From NCBI RefSeq assembly GCF_900142985.1, contig NZ_LT670849.1:6464501-6528500 (forward strand): a stretch of 64,000 bases of DNA, read 5' to 3'. A program made the position numbers and the translations under genes. This DNA comes from Bradyrhizobium erythrophlei (lineage in GTDB: Bacteria > Pseudomonadota > Alphaproteobacteria > Rhizobiales > Xanthobacteraceae). The notes below the pieces were generated by a model. That model saw only the letters and a list, made by a program, of their open reading frames with translations, was not told the DNA's origin and made no database searches. Below, one piece after another: positions 56,547 through 64,000 of this stretch. Positions within the stretch are counted from its first letter, which is position 1; each line of letters opens with the position of its first letter.

Positions 56547-56698
56547 GTTGCGGTTTTGTTGATGAGTTGAGGCAATTTTTTTCGGAAAACTTGCAGGTGG
56601 AAGCAAACGGATTGCCAAGGCGGGAGGTCTAGCCTGCGAAATGCGATGGTCTCGGCCGCGCGTCTACTACTGTGCATCACAACCTTCCGGTGACACCC

Positions 56699-57916
56699 AT
56701 GTCGCTCGATACCTCCACGCTCTATGCCGTCGCCACGATGATCGCGGCGCTGCTCGGCATGATGCTTTTGTTCTTCGGTTTCCAGGAGAGAATTGCCGCG
56801 CTGAAGTGGTGGGGATCGGCCTATCTGGTCGGCGCAGCCTCGGTGGCGATGTGGACGTTCGGCGCCGCGCGGTTCGGCGACATGTTCGCGCTCGCGCTCA
56901 ACGCGGTCGGCTTCCTGACCTGCGGCATGGTCTGGAACGCCTCGCGGCTGTTCCACGGCCGCAAGCCGAATTACCCCGGCCTGGTGCTCGGCGCGCTGGC
57001 CTGGGTCGCCGCCGTCATGACGCTGCCGCCGGGTACGACCGCGATGCGCATGACGATCGGCGCAGCTATCGTTGCGGTCTATGCCGGGCTGACGGCCACC
57101 GAATTGTGGAGCGAGCGCCGCCGGACCTTGCGCAAGCGCTGGCCTTCGGTCGCCGTTCCCGTGCTGCATGGCTTCGTGCTGATGCTGCCTATCCTGCTCG
57201 GCGATCTCCTGCACCCGCACGATCGTGCCTTCGACGACAGCATCTGGGTCACGGTTTTCGCCGTTGAACTGGTGCTCTATGCGGTCGGCACCGTGTTCCT
57301 GATCTTCATGCTGGTTTCCGAGCGCGCGGTGACCGTGCACAAGAACGCCGCCTCGGTCGACCCCCTGACCGGCATGTTCAACCGCCGCGGCTTCTCCGAG
57401 GCCTGTTCGCGGGTGATCGAGCGCGAGGCCCATGCCGGTCGTCCGGTGACGGCGCTGATCTTCGATATCGACCATTTCAAGTCGATCAACGATCGCTTCG
57501 GCCATCCCGCCGGCGACGAGATCCTGAAATTGTTCTCGGCTGTCGTGGTCAACAACCTTCGCATCAGTGATCTGTCGGGGCGCATTGGCGGCGAGGAGTT
57601 TGCCGCGCTGTTGCCGTGTCCGCTCGAGGAAGGCGTCATCGTGGCCGAGAGGGTGCGTGAGGCCTTCGAGGCTTCGGGCATCGTCTGCGACGAAGGCCCG
57701 GTCGATACCACCGTCAGCATCGGCGTTGCCGGCGGTCCGGCGGGCACCGAGCTCGAGGTGCTGCTGGCGGCGGCCGACACCGCGCTCTATCAGGCCAAGC
57801 GTGGCGGCCGAAACCGCGTCGAGGCGGCGGAAGAGCTGCCGCTGTCGCTGGAACATTGGCGGCGCAAGAGCGCCGGCTCTGCACGGCCCGTATCGGTCGT
57901 GCCGCGCCTGGCGTGA
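56699..57916 (+). CDS. Diguanylate cyclase with N-terminal membrane domain
   Basis: 405 residues from ATG 56699. Six hydrophobic helices (about residues 5-205) form an integral-membrane sensor region of no named family I can assign; the GGDEF domain occupies about 220-385. The active motif is GGEEF (in SGRIGGEEFAALLPC, about residue 296-300) and the inhibitory I-site RISD lies exactly five residues before it, so the enzyme should be active and product-inhibited. DPLTGMFNRRGF and FDIDHFKSINDRFGHPAGDEIL are canonical. It makes c-di-GMP, a usual activator of polysaccharide adhesin synthesis; a link with the cluster at 40-50 kb is only a possibility. Confidence 0.94.
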   Translation: MSLDTSTLYAVATMIAALLGMMLLFFGFQERIAALKWWGSAYLVGAASVAMWTFGAARFGDMFALALNAVGFLTCGMVWNASRLFHGRKPNYPGLVLGALAWVAAVMTLPPGTTAMRMTIGAAIVAVYAGLTATELWSERRRTLRKRWPSVAVPVLHGFVLMLPILLGDLLHPHDRAFDDSIWVTVFAVELVLYAVGTVFLIFMLVSERAVTVHKNAASVDPLTGMFNRRGFSEACSRVIEREAHAGRPVTALIFDIDHFKSINDRFGHPAGDEILKLFSAVVVNNLRISDLSGRIGGEEFAALLPCPLEEGVIVAERVREAFEASGIVCDEGPVDTTVSIGVAGGPAGTELEVLLAAADTALYQAKRGGRNRVEAAEELPLSLEHWRRKSAGSARPVSVVPRLA

Positions 57917-57973
57917 CGACAACGCCGCGGATGGTAACTTGGTGTTTACCATCCGCTCCGTACCCTCATGCCT

Positions 57974-58201
57974 ATGGATTCGATCCGCAAGCGCAATCCG
58001 CAAGCCGCTCTGAACTCGCTGGAAGCAGCGGCGATCTCGGCGCGCGGCGGCTTCGCCTGCATGTTCTCGACCGCGGAAGAATATGAGGCCGCGCTGATTT
58101 CCGAACGCCGTGCCAGCGGGCGTTACACGAGCCGCTGGCCTCTCCTGATGTTCATCGGCTGCGCCATGATGATTGCGGGCACGGTCCTGCTCCTCACCTG
58201 A
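57974..58201 (+). CDS. Small membrane protein of unknown function
   Basis: 75 residues from ATG 57974 (77 from ATG 57968). A soluble N-terminal half (IRKRNPQAALNSLEAAAISA, then FSTAEEYEAALISERRASG) is followed by one C-terminal helix (WPLLMFIGCAMMIAGTVLLL). Tail-anchored layout, N-terminus probably cytosolic. Located 57 bp after the diguanylate cyclase gene and possibly transcribed with it. No family recognised. Confidence 0.65.
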   Translation: MDSIRKRNPQAALNSLEAAAISARGGFACMFSTAEEYEAALISERRASGRYTSRWPLLMFIGCAMMIAGTVLLLT

Positions 58202-58285
58202 ACGCAACGGCGGCCTTCGCGGGCGCCTCTTTTCTTTTTGGCTGGCTCGGTTACAGACAAGCCTCCCAAACGGAGAGGCTGAACA

Positions 58286-58579
58286 ATGGTCACCGAAATC
58301 GCCCAGATCGAAGTCAAACCCGGCACCGAAAAAGACTTTGAAGCCGGCGTCGCCAACGCCAAGCCGCTGTTCCTGCGCGCCAAGGGATGTAGCGGCATGG
58401 AGCTTCACAAATCGGTCGAAAAGCCGACGCGCTACCGGCTCTTCGTGAAGTGGGCGACGCTGGAAAACCATACCGTGGACTTCCGCGGCTCCGACGATTT
58501 CCAGACCTGGCGCGGACTGGTCGGGCAATATTTCGCGGCCCCGCCGGAAGTCGAGCACACGCAAACCGTGGTGAGCTGA
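58286..58579 (+). CDS. Antibiotic biosynthesis monooxygenase (ABM) domain protein
   Basis: 97-residue dimeric alpha-beta barrel protein of the ABM family. VTEIAQIEVKPGTEKDFEAG at the N-terminus, GCSGMELHKSVEKPTRYRLFVKWAT in the middle and HTVDFRGSDDFQTWR with its conserved His match the family. Members include quinol monooxygenases and haem-degrading enzymes, but the haem-ligand pattern of IsdG/HmuQ is not evident, so the substrate is unknown. AACGGAGAGGC provides a ribosome binding site. It is convergent with the transporter gene 3 bp later. Confidence 0.88.
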   Translation: MVTEIAQIEVKPGTEKDFEAGVANAKPLFLRAKGCSGMELHKSVEKPTRYRLFVKWATLENHTVDFRGSDDFQTWRGLVGQYFAAPPEVEHTQTVVS

Positions 58580-58582
58580 CGG

Positions 58583-59698
58583 CTACGCCGTTTCCGGCTC
58601 AGCCTTGAAGTGATCGATCAGCACCTTGACGATCGCCATCAAGGGCAGCGCCAGCGAAATGCCCCAGATCCCGAACACGATGCCGAGCAGGATCTGGAAC
58701 GCGAACAGCGTGGCAGGCGGAATATCCAGCGCCTGCCGCTGCAGGATCGGGGTCAGGATATAGCTTTCCAGCGCATGAACGCCGAGGAAGAGCACGAACG
58801 CGCTTGTGGTCGCAATCCAGCCCGAGGCGAGAGAAGCGAGCACGACGATCACGCCTGCGACGATCGCGCCGACCGTCGGAATGAAGGCGAGCAGGCCCGC
58901 CTGAATGCCCAGAATGAAAGAGCCAGGAATGCCGATGATGGCGAGGCCGAGCCATGTCACGACGCCCACGGCGGCCATGGTGAGCATCTGCGCGATCAGC
59001 CAGCGCTCCAGCGTCTCGCTGATCCGGTCGATGATGAGCGTGGTCTGGGCGCGGTGTTTGGCAGGCGCCAGATAGAGAAGGCCGTTGCGGTAGACGCTCG
59101 GCTGGGCGGCAAAGGCCAATCCGAGAAAAATCACGATAAAGAAGTTGCCGGCCGCATTCACCGTGCCGAGCAGCAGCTTCCAGGTCTGGCTCACGATGGC
59201 GCCGCCGCTTGAGGCGAGTGCGCCGGCGCTGGGCAGGTTATGCGGCTGGGCCGGATTGGTCGTGGCGTTACCCGACTGCCCCTGCGCGGGGTTGGCGAGA
59301 TCGAGATAGCTGGTATCGATCCCGTTGCGGTCGAGGAACGACTTCACGTTGACGAGTTGCGATTTGAGGGTGTCGCTGAGCGCGGCCGCCTGTTGCGCGA
59401 TCGTGGTGCCGCCGAGAAAGATGATGCCGGCAAGCGCCCCGGCCAACACCAGGCAGACGATAGCGAGCCGCAACGGCTGCGGCCATCCGACTAGTCGGCC
59501 GAGCTGGTGGGTCAGCGCGTTGAGCGTCACGCCGAGCAAGGCGCCTGAAAAGATCAGAAATAGCGCCGCCGCAAACGACCAGGCGAACAGCAACAGACTC
59601 GCGAAGGCCACGGTGGCGATGCCGCCGACGGCAATCGCCCAGGTGAGGTCGCTTCTGGTTTGACGACGGTCATCCGATGGCTGCGGCACGATTCCCAT
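58583..59698 (-). CDS. AI-2E family transporter (YdiK/TqsA-like)
   Basis: 371-residue membrane protein with about eight helices of the AI-2E transporter family (PF01594 type). N-terminal helix pair at about 20-65, a soluble central segment with coiled region (about 105-160), and the conserved C-terminal part MLTMAAVGVVTWLGLAIIG, GLLAFIPTVGAIVAG and HALESYILTPILQRQALDIPP. Family members export autoinducer-2 or other small molecules or act as Na+/H+ antiporters; the substrate here is not known and AI-2 should not be assumed. Confidence 0.9.
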   Translation of the reverse strand: MGIVPQPSDDRRQTRSDLTWAIAVGGIATVAFASLLLFAWSFAAALFLIFSGALLGVTLNALTHQLGRLVGWPQPLRLAIVCLVLAGALAGIIFLGGTTIAQQAAALSDTLKSQLVNVKSFLDRNGIDTSYLDLANPAQGQSGNATTNPAQPHNLPSAGALASSGGAIVSQTWKLLLGTVNAAGNFFIVIFLGLAFAAQPSVYRNGLLYLAPAKHRAQTTLIIDRISETLERWLIAQMLTMAAVGVVTWLGLAIIGIPGSFILGIQAGLLAFIPTVGAIVAGVIVVLASLASGWIATTSAFVLFLGVHALESYILTPILQRQALDIPPATLFAFQILLGIVFGIWGISLALPLMAIVKVLIDHFKAEPETA

Positions 59699-59916
59699 TT
59701 TCCTGTTTTCAGGCTCACTCTTTCGTCAAAAGCTGCCCACGATCAAGCCATCCGAGCTGTTTGTCGCCGCCACTTGGGCGCTTCGGGCTGTCCGCCAGCG
59801 CGGAATGAAAGCATTGCAGACCTGCTTGGCCGTGGAAAGCCGTTCCAAAATGTTGATCCGGCGCAGCAGCAAGTGCATTATCTTAAGCTTCGAACGGTTC
59901 GCGAGACGGAAAGGGT

Positions 59917-60690
59917 ATGAAGAAGCCAGTTGTCGGTGTGATTGGGAATGCCCACCGCCTTGAAGGTCGTTTTGACGTCCAGGCGGTCGGGGTGCGAAAC
60001 CTTCGTGCCATCGCGCAGGTGGCAGGCGCCTTGCCCCTGATATTTGCCGGCTGTCCCGAGATTACCGACGTTCCGGCCTTGCTCGACGTGGTCGACGGCA
60101 TCGTGCTGACCGGCGCGCGGGCCAACGTCCATCCGACCCGCTTCAAGACCGAACCCCATATCAAGCACGAACCCTACGACATCCCGCGCGACGAAGTGGC
60201 GCTGACCCTGTCGGAAGCCTGCGTCGCCCGCGGCATTCCGCTGTTCGGCATCTGCCGCGGCCTTCAGGAAATGAACGTCGCTTTCGGCGGCTCGCTCCAT
60301 CCCGAGATCAGGGAGTTGCCCGGCCGCATGAACCACCGCATGCTGCGGCTGGAGAACGGCGAAATTCATCCCGACCCCAAGGTGATCTTTGCCGACCGGC
60401 ATGAGGTCAAGCTGCTCGCCGGGGGCGCCTTTGCCGAACTGCTCGGCTGCGACACCATTCGCGTCAACTCGCTGCATGGTCAGGGCATCCTCGATCCCGG
60501 CGCGCGGGTGGTCGTAGAGGGGATTGCGGAAGACGGCACCATCGAGGCCATTCGTATTGCGGACGCACCGTCGTTTGCGCTCGGCGTGCAATGGCATGCC
60601 GAATACGATCCGCATCGCAATCCGATCAACCGTGCGCTGTTCGAAGCGTTCGGCAAGGCGCTTCGCGAACACAAGCGCGTCGCGGCGTAG
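59917..60690 (+). CDS. Class I glutamine amidotransferase-like peptidase C26 (PuuD-like)
   Basis: 257 residues. A gamma-glutamyl-GABA hydrolase-type enzyme: the nucleophile Cys is in LFGICRGLQEMNVAFGG (about residue 112), the His-Glu pair in GVQWHAEYDP (about 230), and IVLTGARANVHPTRF holds the oxyanion region where most members read TGG. VNSLHGQGI is also family-typical. In E. coli PuuD frees GABA in putrescine breakdown, but no puu genes are adjacent, so the natural substrate is uncertain. ATG 59917 follows GGAAAGGGT. Confidence 0.9.
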   Translation: MKKPVVGVIGNAHRLEGRFDVQAVGVRNLRAIAQVAGALPLIFAGCPEITDVPALLDVVDGIVLTGARANVHPTRFKTEPHIKHEPYDIPRDEVALTLSEACVARGIPLFGICRGLQEMNVAFGGSLHPEIRELPGRMNHRMLRLENGEIHPDPKVIFADRHEVKLLAGGAFAELLGCDTIRVNSLHGQGILDPGARVVVEGIAEDGTIEAIRIADAPSFALGVQWHAEYDPHRNPINRALFEAFGKALREHKRVAA

Positions 60691-60719
60691 GCGAACTCCC
60701 TCCTAACTGCAAACATGCA

Positions 60720-61125
60720 TCATCGCTCTCGCGGCATCGATTGCCCGAGCTTTGCATCAATCTGCCCTCTGAAACAGAGGGCGCAGGGAAAGCCGGATGC
60801 GAAAGCCGCACCCGCAGCCTCGCGTGGGATGAAAAAACCACACGAGCGTAGTCACCACAGGTTTGGCCGGTTCGATCCGGCTTTCCCCGCGCGATCGGTT
60901 TTAACGGCTTGCTTCGTGCTCTCCCTGGTGAACCGGGCTTTGTTGTCACCATCATCGGCGCGATCCGGAGGATCGTCGCCAACTTGGCACCAGCATCGGG
61001 GTGTCAGGACCACACGACTTCGCCGTCCGCCTCGATGCGTTCGTCTCGCGCATGTCAGCGTCCATCGCGGCCCGCACCCAACGTTCGTGACGATCGCGAT
61101 ACGCCCCTTGTGTCCAGGAAATCTG
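60720..61125 (-). repeat. Dispersed intergenic repeat, copy B, main part (inverted relative to copy A)
   Basis: Read on the minus strand this segment repeats copy A: CGATCGTCACGAACGTTGGG, then CGGCGAAGTCGTGTGGTCCT, GACAACAAAGCCCGGTTCAC, GGGAAAGCCGGAT and GCATCCGGCTTTCCCTGCGC. The outer end adds a short perfect hairpin GCCCTCTG/CAGAGGGC (60764-60782). Homology with copy A fades near 61115-61125, next to the IS110 leader; the remaining part of the repeat appears beyond the transposase (62300-62440). This explains most of the 605 bp without a gene between 60691 and 61295. Confidence 0.8.
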
Positions 61126-61137
61126 GCAGAACATGCG

Positions 61138-61295
61138 AACGGGCGGTTGGATCAAAACCGCCCGTTGCTGGAACTGAGCCCGTTACGCCCCAAAGGCGGC
61201 AAAACCTGTATCAGAGCGAGGGACAGCTCCGGTGTCTTCCTCAACCCGAACAGTTGCAAGGGCTTCGAGCCCGAACCGAGCAAGGAAGGGAGTGG
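61138..61295 (+). ncRNA. Candidate IS110 bridge RNA / structured leader
   Basis: The noncoding segment before the transposase contains a series of hairpins: perfect 11-bp stem AACGGGCGGTT (61138-61148) / AACCGCCCGTT (61156-61166) with 7-nt loop; GAGGGACA/TGTCTTCCTC at about 61222-61246; and GGGCT-TCG-AGCCC at about 61260-61272. IS110-group elements are known to transcribe a bridge RNA from this position (shown for IS621). No guide loops could be assigned by reading. Confidence 0.45.
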
Positions 61296-62258
61296 ATGAT
61301 GGCACAAAATGATCTCGCTGTCGTGGGCATCGACGTCGCCAAAGACAAGGTGGACCTGTGCATTCGAGCATTGGCGTTGCGGCAGACCTGTCCGAACACC
61401 GCCCAAGGTCGCCGCAAACTGGTGGCCTGGCTTCGCAGGCACCAGGTAGGCAAGGCGGTGATGGAGGCGAGCGGCGGTTACGAGCGTGAATGGCGCAAGG
61501 TGCTGCACGATGCCGGCATCGAGGTACGGATCGTGGACCCAAAGCGGGTTCGTCACTTCGCTCAATCGGCCGGACGGCTTGCCAAGAGTGATACGATCGA
61601 TGCTGAGATGATCGCCTGGTTTGCCGAGACGTTCGGCGAGACGCCGAGCCAGACACATGATGCTGCGCAAGAGGAACTGGCGGCCCTGGTGAAAGCACGC
61701 CTAGCGCTCGTTGAGTTGAAGATCCGATTGCAAAGCCAAAGCGCACATGCCTCGCCGGGGCCGGTTCAAAAAGCACAGGCCCGCGTCTTGAAGAGTCTGG
61801 CGACCGAAATTGAAAAGCTCGAGACTGCGATCGCAGCCAAGGTCAAGGCGACACCGCACCTTGCCGAGCGTGCCGAAATTATCGAGAGCGTGCCGGGCTT
61901 TGCCGAAACGACCTCCGCGATCCTCGTTGCAGGGATGCCAGAACTCGGGCAAGTGAACGATAAGATCGCCGCGGCTTTGGTAGGCATCGCTCCTTACGAC
62001 GATGACAGTGGAAAGCGCCGGGGCGAGCGCCACATCAAGGGCGGCCGCCGCTGGATCCGCAACGCCATCTACATGCCTTGCCTCGGCGCTGCCACGCAGA
62101 ACAATCCAGTCGCCAAGGCCTTCTATCGCCGCCTGATCGCCAAGGGAAAGGAGCCGAAGGTGGCCCTCGTGGCCTGCATGCGCAAGCTGATCTGCATTCT
62201 CAACGTCATGATCGCTCGCCACCAGAAATGGGACACCGCTCGTTACGCACCCGCCTGA
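61296..62258 (+). CDS. IS110 family transposase (DEDD recombinase)
   Basis: 320 residues from ATG 61296 (AAGGAAGGGAG upstream). The N-terminal RuvC-like DEDD domain reads VVGIDVAKDKVDLCI (Asp about 13), VMEASGGYER (Glu about 59) and KSDTIDAEMIAWF (two Asp about 100-103). The C-terminal Transposase_20 domain includes IESVPGFAETTSAILVAGMP and the segment with the candidate nucleophile Ser, DDDSGKRRGERHIKGGRRWI. Both halves look complete and uninterrupted, so the element may be active. The upstream open frame to 60909 is chance read-through of repeat copy B. Confidence 0.93.
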   Translation: MMAQNDLAVVGIDVAKDKVDLCIRALALRQTCPNTAQGRRKLVAWLRRHQVGKAVMEASGGYEREWRKVLHDAGIEVRIVDPKRVRHFAQSAGRLAKSDTIDAEMIAWFAETFGETPSQTHDAAQEELAALVKARLALVELKIRLQSQSAHASPGPVQKAQARVLKSLATEIEKLETAIAAKVKATPHLAERAEIIESVPGFAETTSAILVAGMPELGQVNDKIAAALVGIAPYDDDSGKRRGERHIKGGRRWIRNAIYMPCLGAATQNNPVAKAFYRRLIAKGKEPKVALVACMRKLICILNVMIARHQKWDTARYAPA

Positions 62259-62299
62259 TCGAGCGAACCTTTATCGCGCCCAGGCCCTCGTCTATCTCG

Positions 62300-62440
62300 A
62301 CACAGTTGCTCGTAGGGAGCGCGGGCCGGGGCGAGCTGATGCCAGTGATTTGCCCGACGGGGCAACAGAGGGGCCTGCGACCAATTGGCACGAAGGGCAA
62401 ATCAAGGCCGTCCACACAAAAACGCGCTCGGGAAGGCTCT
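62300..62440 (-). repeat. Dispersed intergenic repeat, copy B, distal part
   Basis: Minus-strand reading matches the first part of copy A: perfect palindrome TGATTTGCCC (62346-62355) / GGGCAAATCA (62395-62404) with GTCGCAGGC between, as in 10755-10816. It is cut off from the rest of copy B by the IS110 element. Between here and the Nudix gene I see nothing further. Confidence 0.7.
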
Positions 62441-62578
62441 GAGGTGGTGCTTGCGAGGCGCTTGCATCCTAGGCGCTAAATGGCTTGCCCAACTTTGGCA
62501 GTGCCCAGAATCAAAGTATTTGCGACAATTGCAGCCGTCATGATAGTGGCGTCGCGGAAGAAGTGGTCCCCGATAGAC

Positions 62579-62968
62579 ATGGCGAAGTCTGCAAAGCTAT
62601 TGGCAATCAAGAGAGGAAAGGTGCTCCTGGTCCGACGCAAACGCGACCGACTATGGATGTTTCCAGGTGGACGAAAGCGCGCACGCGAGAACGAGAAGGA
62701 CTGCCTGCGAAGGGAGATCAGTGAGGAGCTTCCTAAACTCAAACTCGGGAAGCTCGCGCTTTGGGAAGAGGCCAAGGTCAAGAATCGTTTCTCCGGAAGG
62801 AGGATGAGCGATGCAATCTTCATTGCGAAGAAGGCGTCTGGCAATCTGACGATTGGCGACAAGAAAGAGATTGACAGAGCCGCATGGCGCAAACCTCGCG
62901 GGTTGCGGCTTACGCCAACGTCGCGTTACATCAGGGACAAAGTCTTTCCTAAGCGCAAGCGCGAATAG
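62579..62968 (+). CDS. Nudix hydrolase
   Basis: 129 residues from ATG 62579 (MAKSAKLLAIKRGKVLLVRR); ATGs at 62540 and 62480 are in frame and would add 13 or 33 residues unlike Nudix proteins. The Nudix box is GGRKRARENEKDCLRREISEELPKL: G-x5-E-x7-REU-x-EE with Pro where the last Gly usually stands. WMFPGGRK before it is typical. The basic C-terminus (VFPKRKRE) is unusual. Substrate unknown. It lies just beyond the IS110/repeat block and may be part of accessory DNA. Confidence 0.85.
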   Translation: MAKSAKLLAIKRGKVLLVRRKRDRLWMFPGGRKRARENEKDCLRREISEELPKLKLGKLALWEEAKVKNRFSGRRMSDAIFIAKKASGNLTIGDKKEIDRAAWRKPRGLRLTPTSRYIRDKVFPKRKRE

Positions 62969-63047
62969 CGCACATCAGCGCCTAGATATATCCTCAACCG
63001 CATTCCAGATGACGGGCAACATCGTCCTCCGGCGCGTGCCGGAGCGG

Positions 63048-64000
63048 CTAACCTGCCGAGGCGGCATCTTTGTCATCGGTTGAGCTTTCGTCCGGCTCTA
63101 CTACGCGGAGACGGCTCGGCTGCAAGGCACCTGCGCGCTCCAGTACCGGATAGGCGACCGAGCATATATGCGAGTGGATGCGTTTCAGGTCGCGCAGCAC
63201 GTCGAGATGTAGTGAGCTCGATTCGATGCTCTCGGGACGACGCTCGCGCAGTCGCTCCAAGTGGCTTTCGGCGGCCGCCAGCTCTGCCGTGCGCAATGTC
63301 GCCTTCTCCGCGATCAACTGACGGGCGATCTTCACATCGCCGGACATGAAGACGCTGAACGCAAGCTTAAGATTGCCTATGACCTCCTGGTGGAAGGCCT
63401 CCAGCTCCGCGGCGCCCTGTTTGGAGAAGGCGAGCTTTCGTTTGATCTTCTTCTGGGCCAGTTCCATTAGATTCTTGTCGATGATATCGCCGATATGCTC
63501 CAGGTTGATGGAGAACGCGATGATCTCCATCGCGCGGTGACCGTCCCGTTCATCCAGGCTTTCGCGCGTGAGCCGCGTCACGTAGAGCTTCACGGCCTCG
63601 TCGAGTTTATCGACGGCGTTGTCCATCCGGCTGACCTCAGCAACGAGGCGGCGGTCATCGGTCATCAGGGCTGTCATGCCTTGAAGCAGCATGCTCTCGA
63701 CGATGTCACCCAGATGAAGCACCTCGCGTTCTGCGCAGGCGAGCGCGACCGACGGCGTGCCGAGGGCCGCCTCATCAAGATAGAGAGGTGCCGTGGGATT
63801 GTTGGGTTTCGCGCGTTCAGGCAGGAACCGGGTCAAGAGCGAAGCCAGCCAAGCCAATGGGAGGATGAAGACGATTGCCAGCACGAGGTTAAATGCCGTG
63901 TGGAAGTCCGCGGTCATGCGCGATGCGTTCGGCTCGAACCGACTGAGCGCATCAGCGATTGGATGCAGGAACGGTAACGCCAGAGCGCACCCGACCATGC
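63048..64000 (-). CDS. Na/Pi cotransporter family protein, N-terminal part missing
   Basis: C-terminal 317 or more residues of a NptA/YjbB-type protein; the N-terminal Na_Pi_cotrans repeats run off the window end. The part seen has the final helices (VGCALALPFLHPIADAL, then FNLVLAIVFILPLAWLASLL) followed by a PhoU-like helical domain of about 240 residues (LGDIVESMLLQGMTALMTDD; AMEIIAFSINLEHIGDIIDKNL; LDVLRDLKRIHSHICSVAYP). It imports or exports phosphate with Na+; PhoU tails of this sort are thought to regulate flux. The C-terminal tail is acidic (EPDESSTDDKDAASAG). No other pst/pho genes are visible here. Confidence 0.9.
   Translation of the reverse strand, partial: MVGCALALPFLHPIADALSRFEPNASRMTADFHTAFNLVLAIVFILPLAWLASLLTRFLPERAKPNNPTAPLYLDEAALGTPSVALACAEREVLHLGDIVESMLLQGMTALMTDDRRLVAEVSRMDNAVDKLDEAVKLYVTRLTRESLDERDGHRAMEIIAFSINLEHIGDIIDKNLMELAQKKIKRKLAFSKQGAAELEAFHQEVIGNLKLAFSVFMSGDVKIARQLIAEKATLRTAELAAAESHLERLRERRPESIESSSLHLDVLRDLKRIHSHICSVAYPVLERAGALQPSRLRVVEPDESSTDDKDAASAG

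Larger units (their letters stand above)
61126..62300 (+). mobile_element. IS110-family insertion element (approximate limits)
   Basis: One transposase gene with a 160-nt structured leader. IS110 elements have no terminal inverted repeats and generate little or no target duplication, so the ends are inferred from where the interrupted repeat resumes: left end about 61126-61137, right end about 62260-62300. Confidence 0.7.

Noticed and set aside
60715..61299. Frames reading into the IS110 transposase from upstream
   Set aside because: Read-through of repeat copy B; the transposase has a good start at 61296.

Overview
The window is chromosomal DNA from a high-GC alphaproteobacterium, most likely Bradyrhizobium or a close relative (Nitrobacteraceae). 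Supporting signs are a HemB lacking the zinc-ligand cysteines, an LdtR-type MarR regulator with an L,D-transpeptidase nearby, a K+-insensitive proton-pumping pyrophosphatase, and dispersed palindromic intergenic repeats that I recognise from this genus. The genus call rests on protein and repeat recognition, not on a database search.

Layout. 1-5.1 kb: partial bpt (N-end rule leucyltransferase), RDD membrane protein, DUF6151 protein, quinone-type oxidoreductase, hemB and a DUF6163 membrane protein. 5.4-8.9 kb: a cell-wall block with ldtR, two small conserved proteins, a lipoprotein and a Tat-exported L,D-transpeptidase. 9-10.7 kb: an orphan ABC binding protein and a 63-aa protein, then a dispersed repeat (about 10.74-11.19 kb). 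11.4-17 kb: the housekeeping run glyA-nrdR-ribD-ribE-ribH-nusB-thiL. 17.2-24.7 kb: hppA, bamE, a bc1-complex chaperone, DUF177 (YceD), plsX-fabH-ihfA-merR and tRNA-Pro(GGG). 24.7-27.3 kb: a gene-poor stretch with orphan small proteins, three of them below 60 residues, and one perfect CtrA box.

27.4-40.5 kb: chemoreceptor, an unusual fusion between an unassigned N-terminal domain and a di-haem cytochrome, a cyclase-TPR protein, formamidase, YdcF protein, DUF169 protein, a saccharopine-dehydrogenase-like reductase, and an FAD monooxygenase divergent from its probable MarR regulator across a palindromic operator. 40.5-50.1 kb: a Wzx/Wzy-type polysaccharide cluster (Wzy-like polymerase, initiating undecaprenyl-P hexose-1-P transferase, GT4, Wza-like export lipoprotein, Wzz with a degenerate BY-kinase domain, FemAB/GNAT acyltransferase, NodB-fold deacetylase relative). 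Its composition resembles holdfast/unipolar-polysaccharide loci. The deacetylase relative has lost all three metal ligands.

50.1-60.7 kb: DUF2842, ctaA, a small secreted protein, metY, a CoA-binding protein, enoyl-CoA hydratase, PaaI thioesterase, rplM-rpsI, a diguanylate cyclase, a small membrane protein, an ABM monooxygenase, an AI-2E family transporter and a class-I GATase peptidase. 60.7-62.5 kb: an IS110-family element with a structured 5' leader (candidate bridge RNA) that appears to split a second, inverted copy of the dispersed repeat. 62.6-64 kb: a Nudix hydrolase and a partial Na/Pi cotransporter.

Most of the window is ordinary core genome. The observations most worth following up are the polysaccharide cluster with its two apparently dead enzyme domains, the cytochrome fusion, the IS110 leader inside the repeat, the paired palindromes and the CtrA-box small protein.
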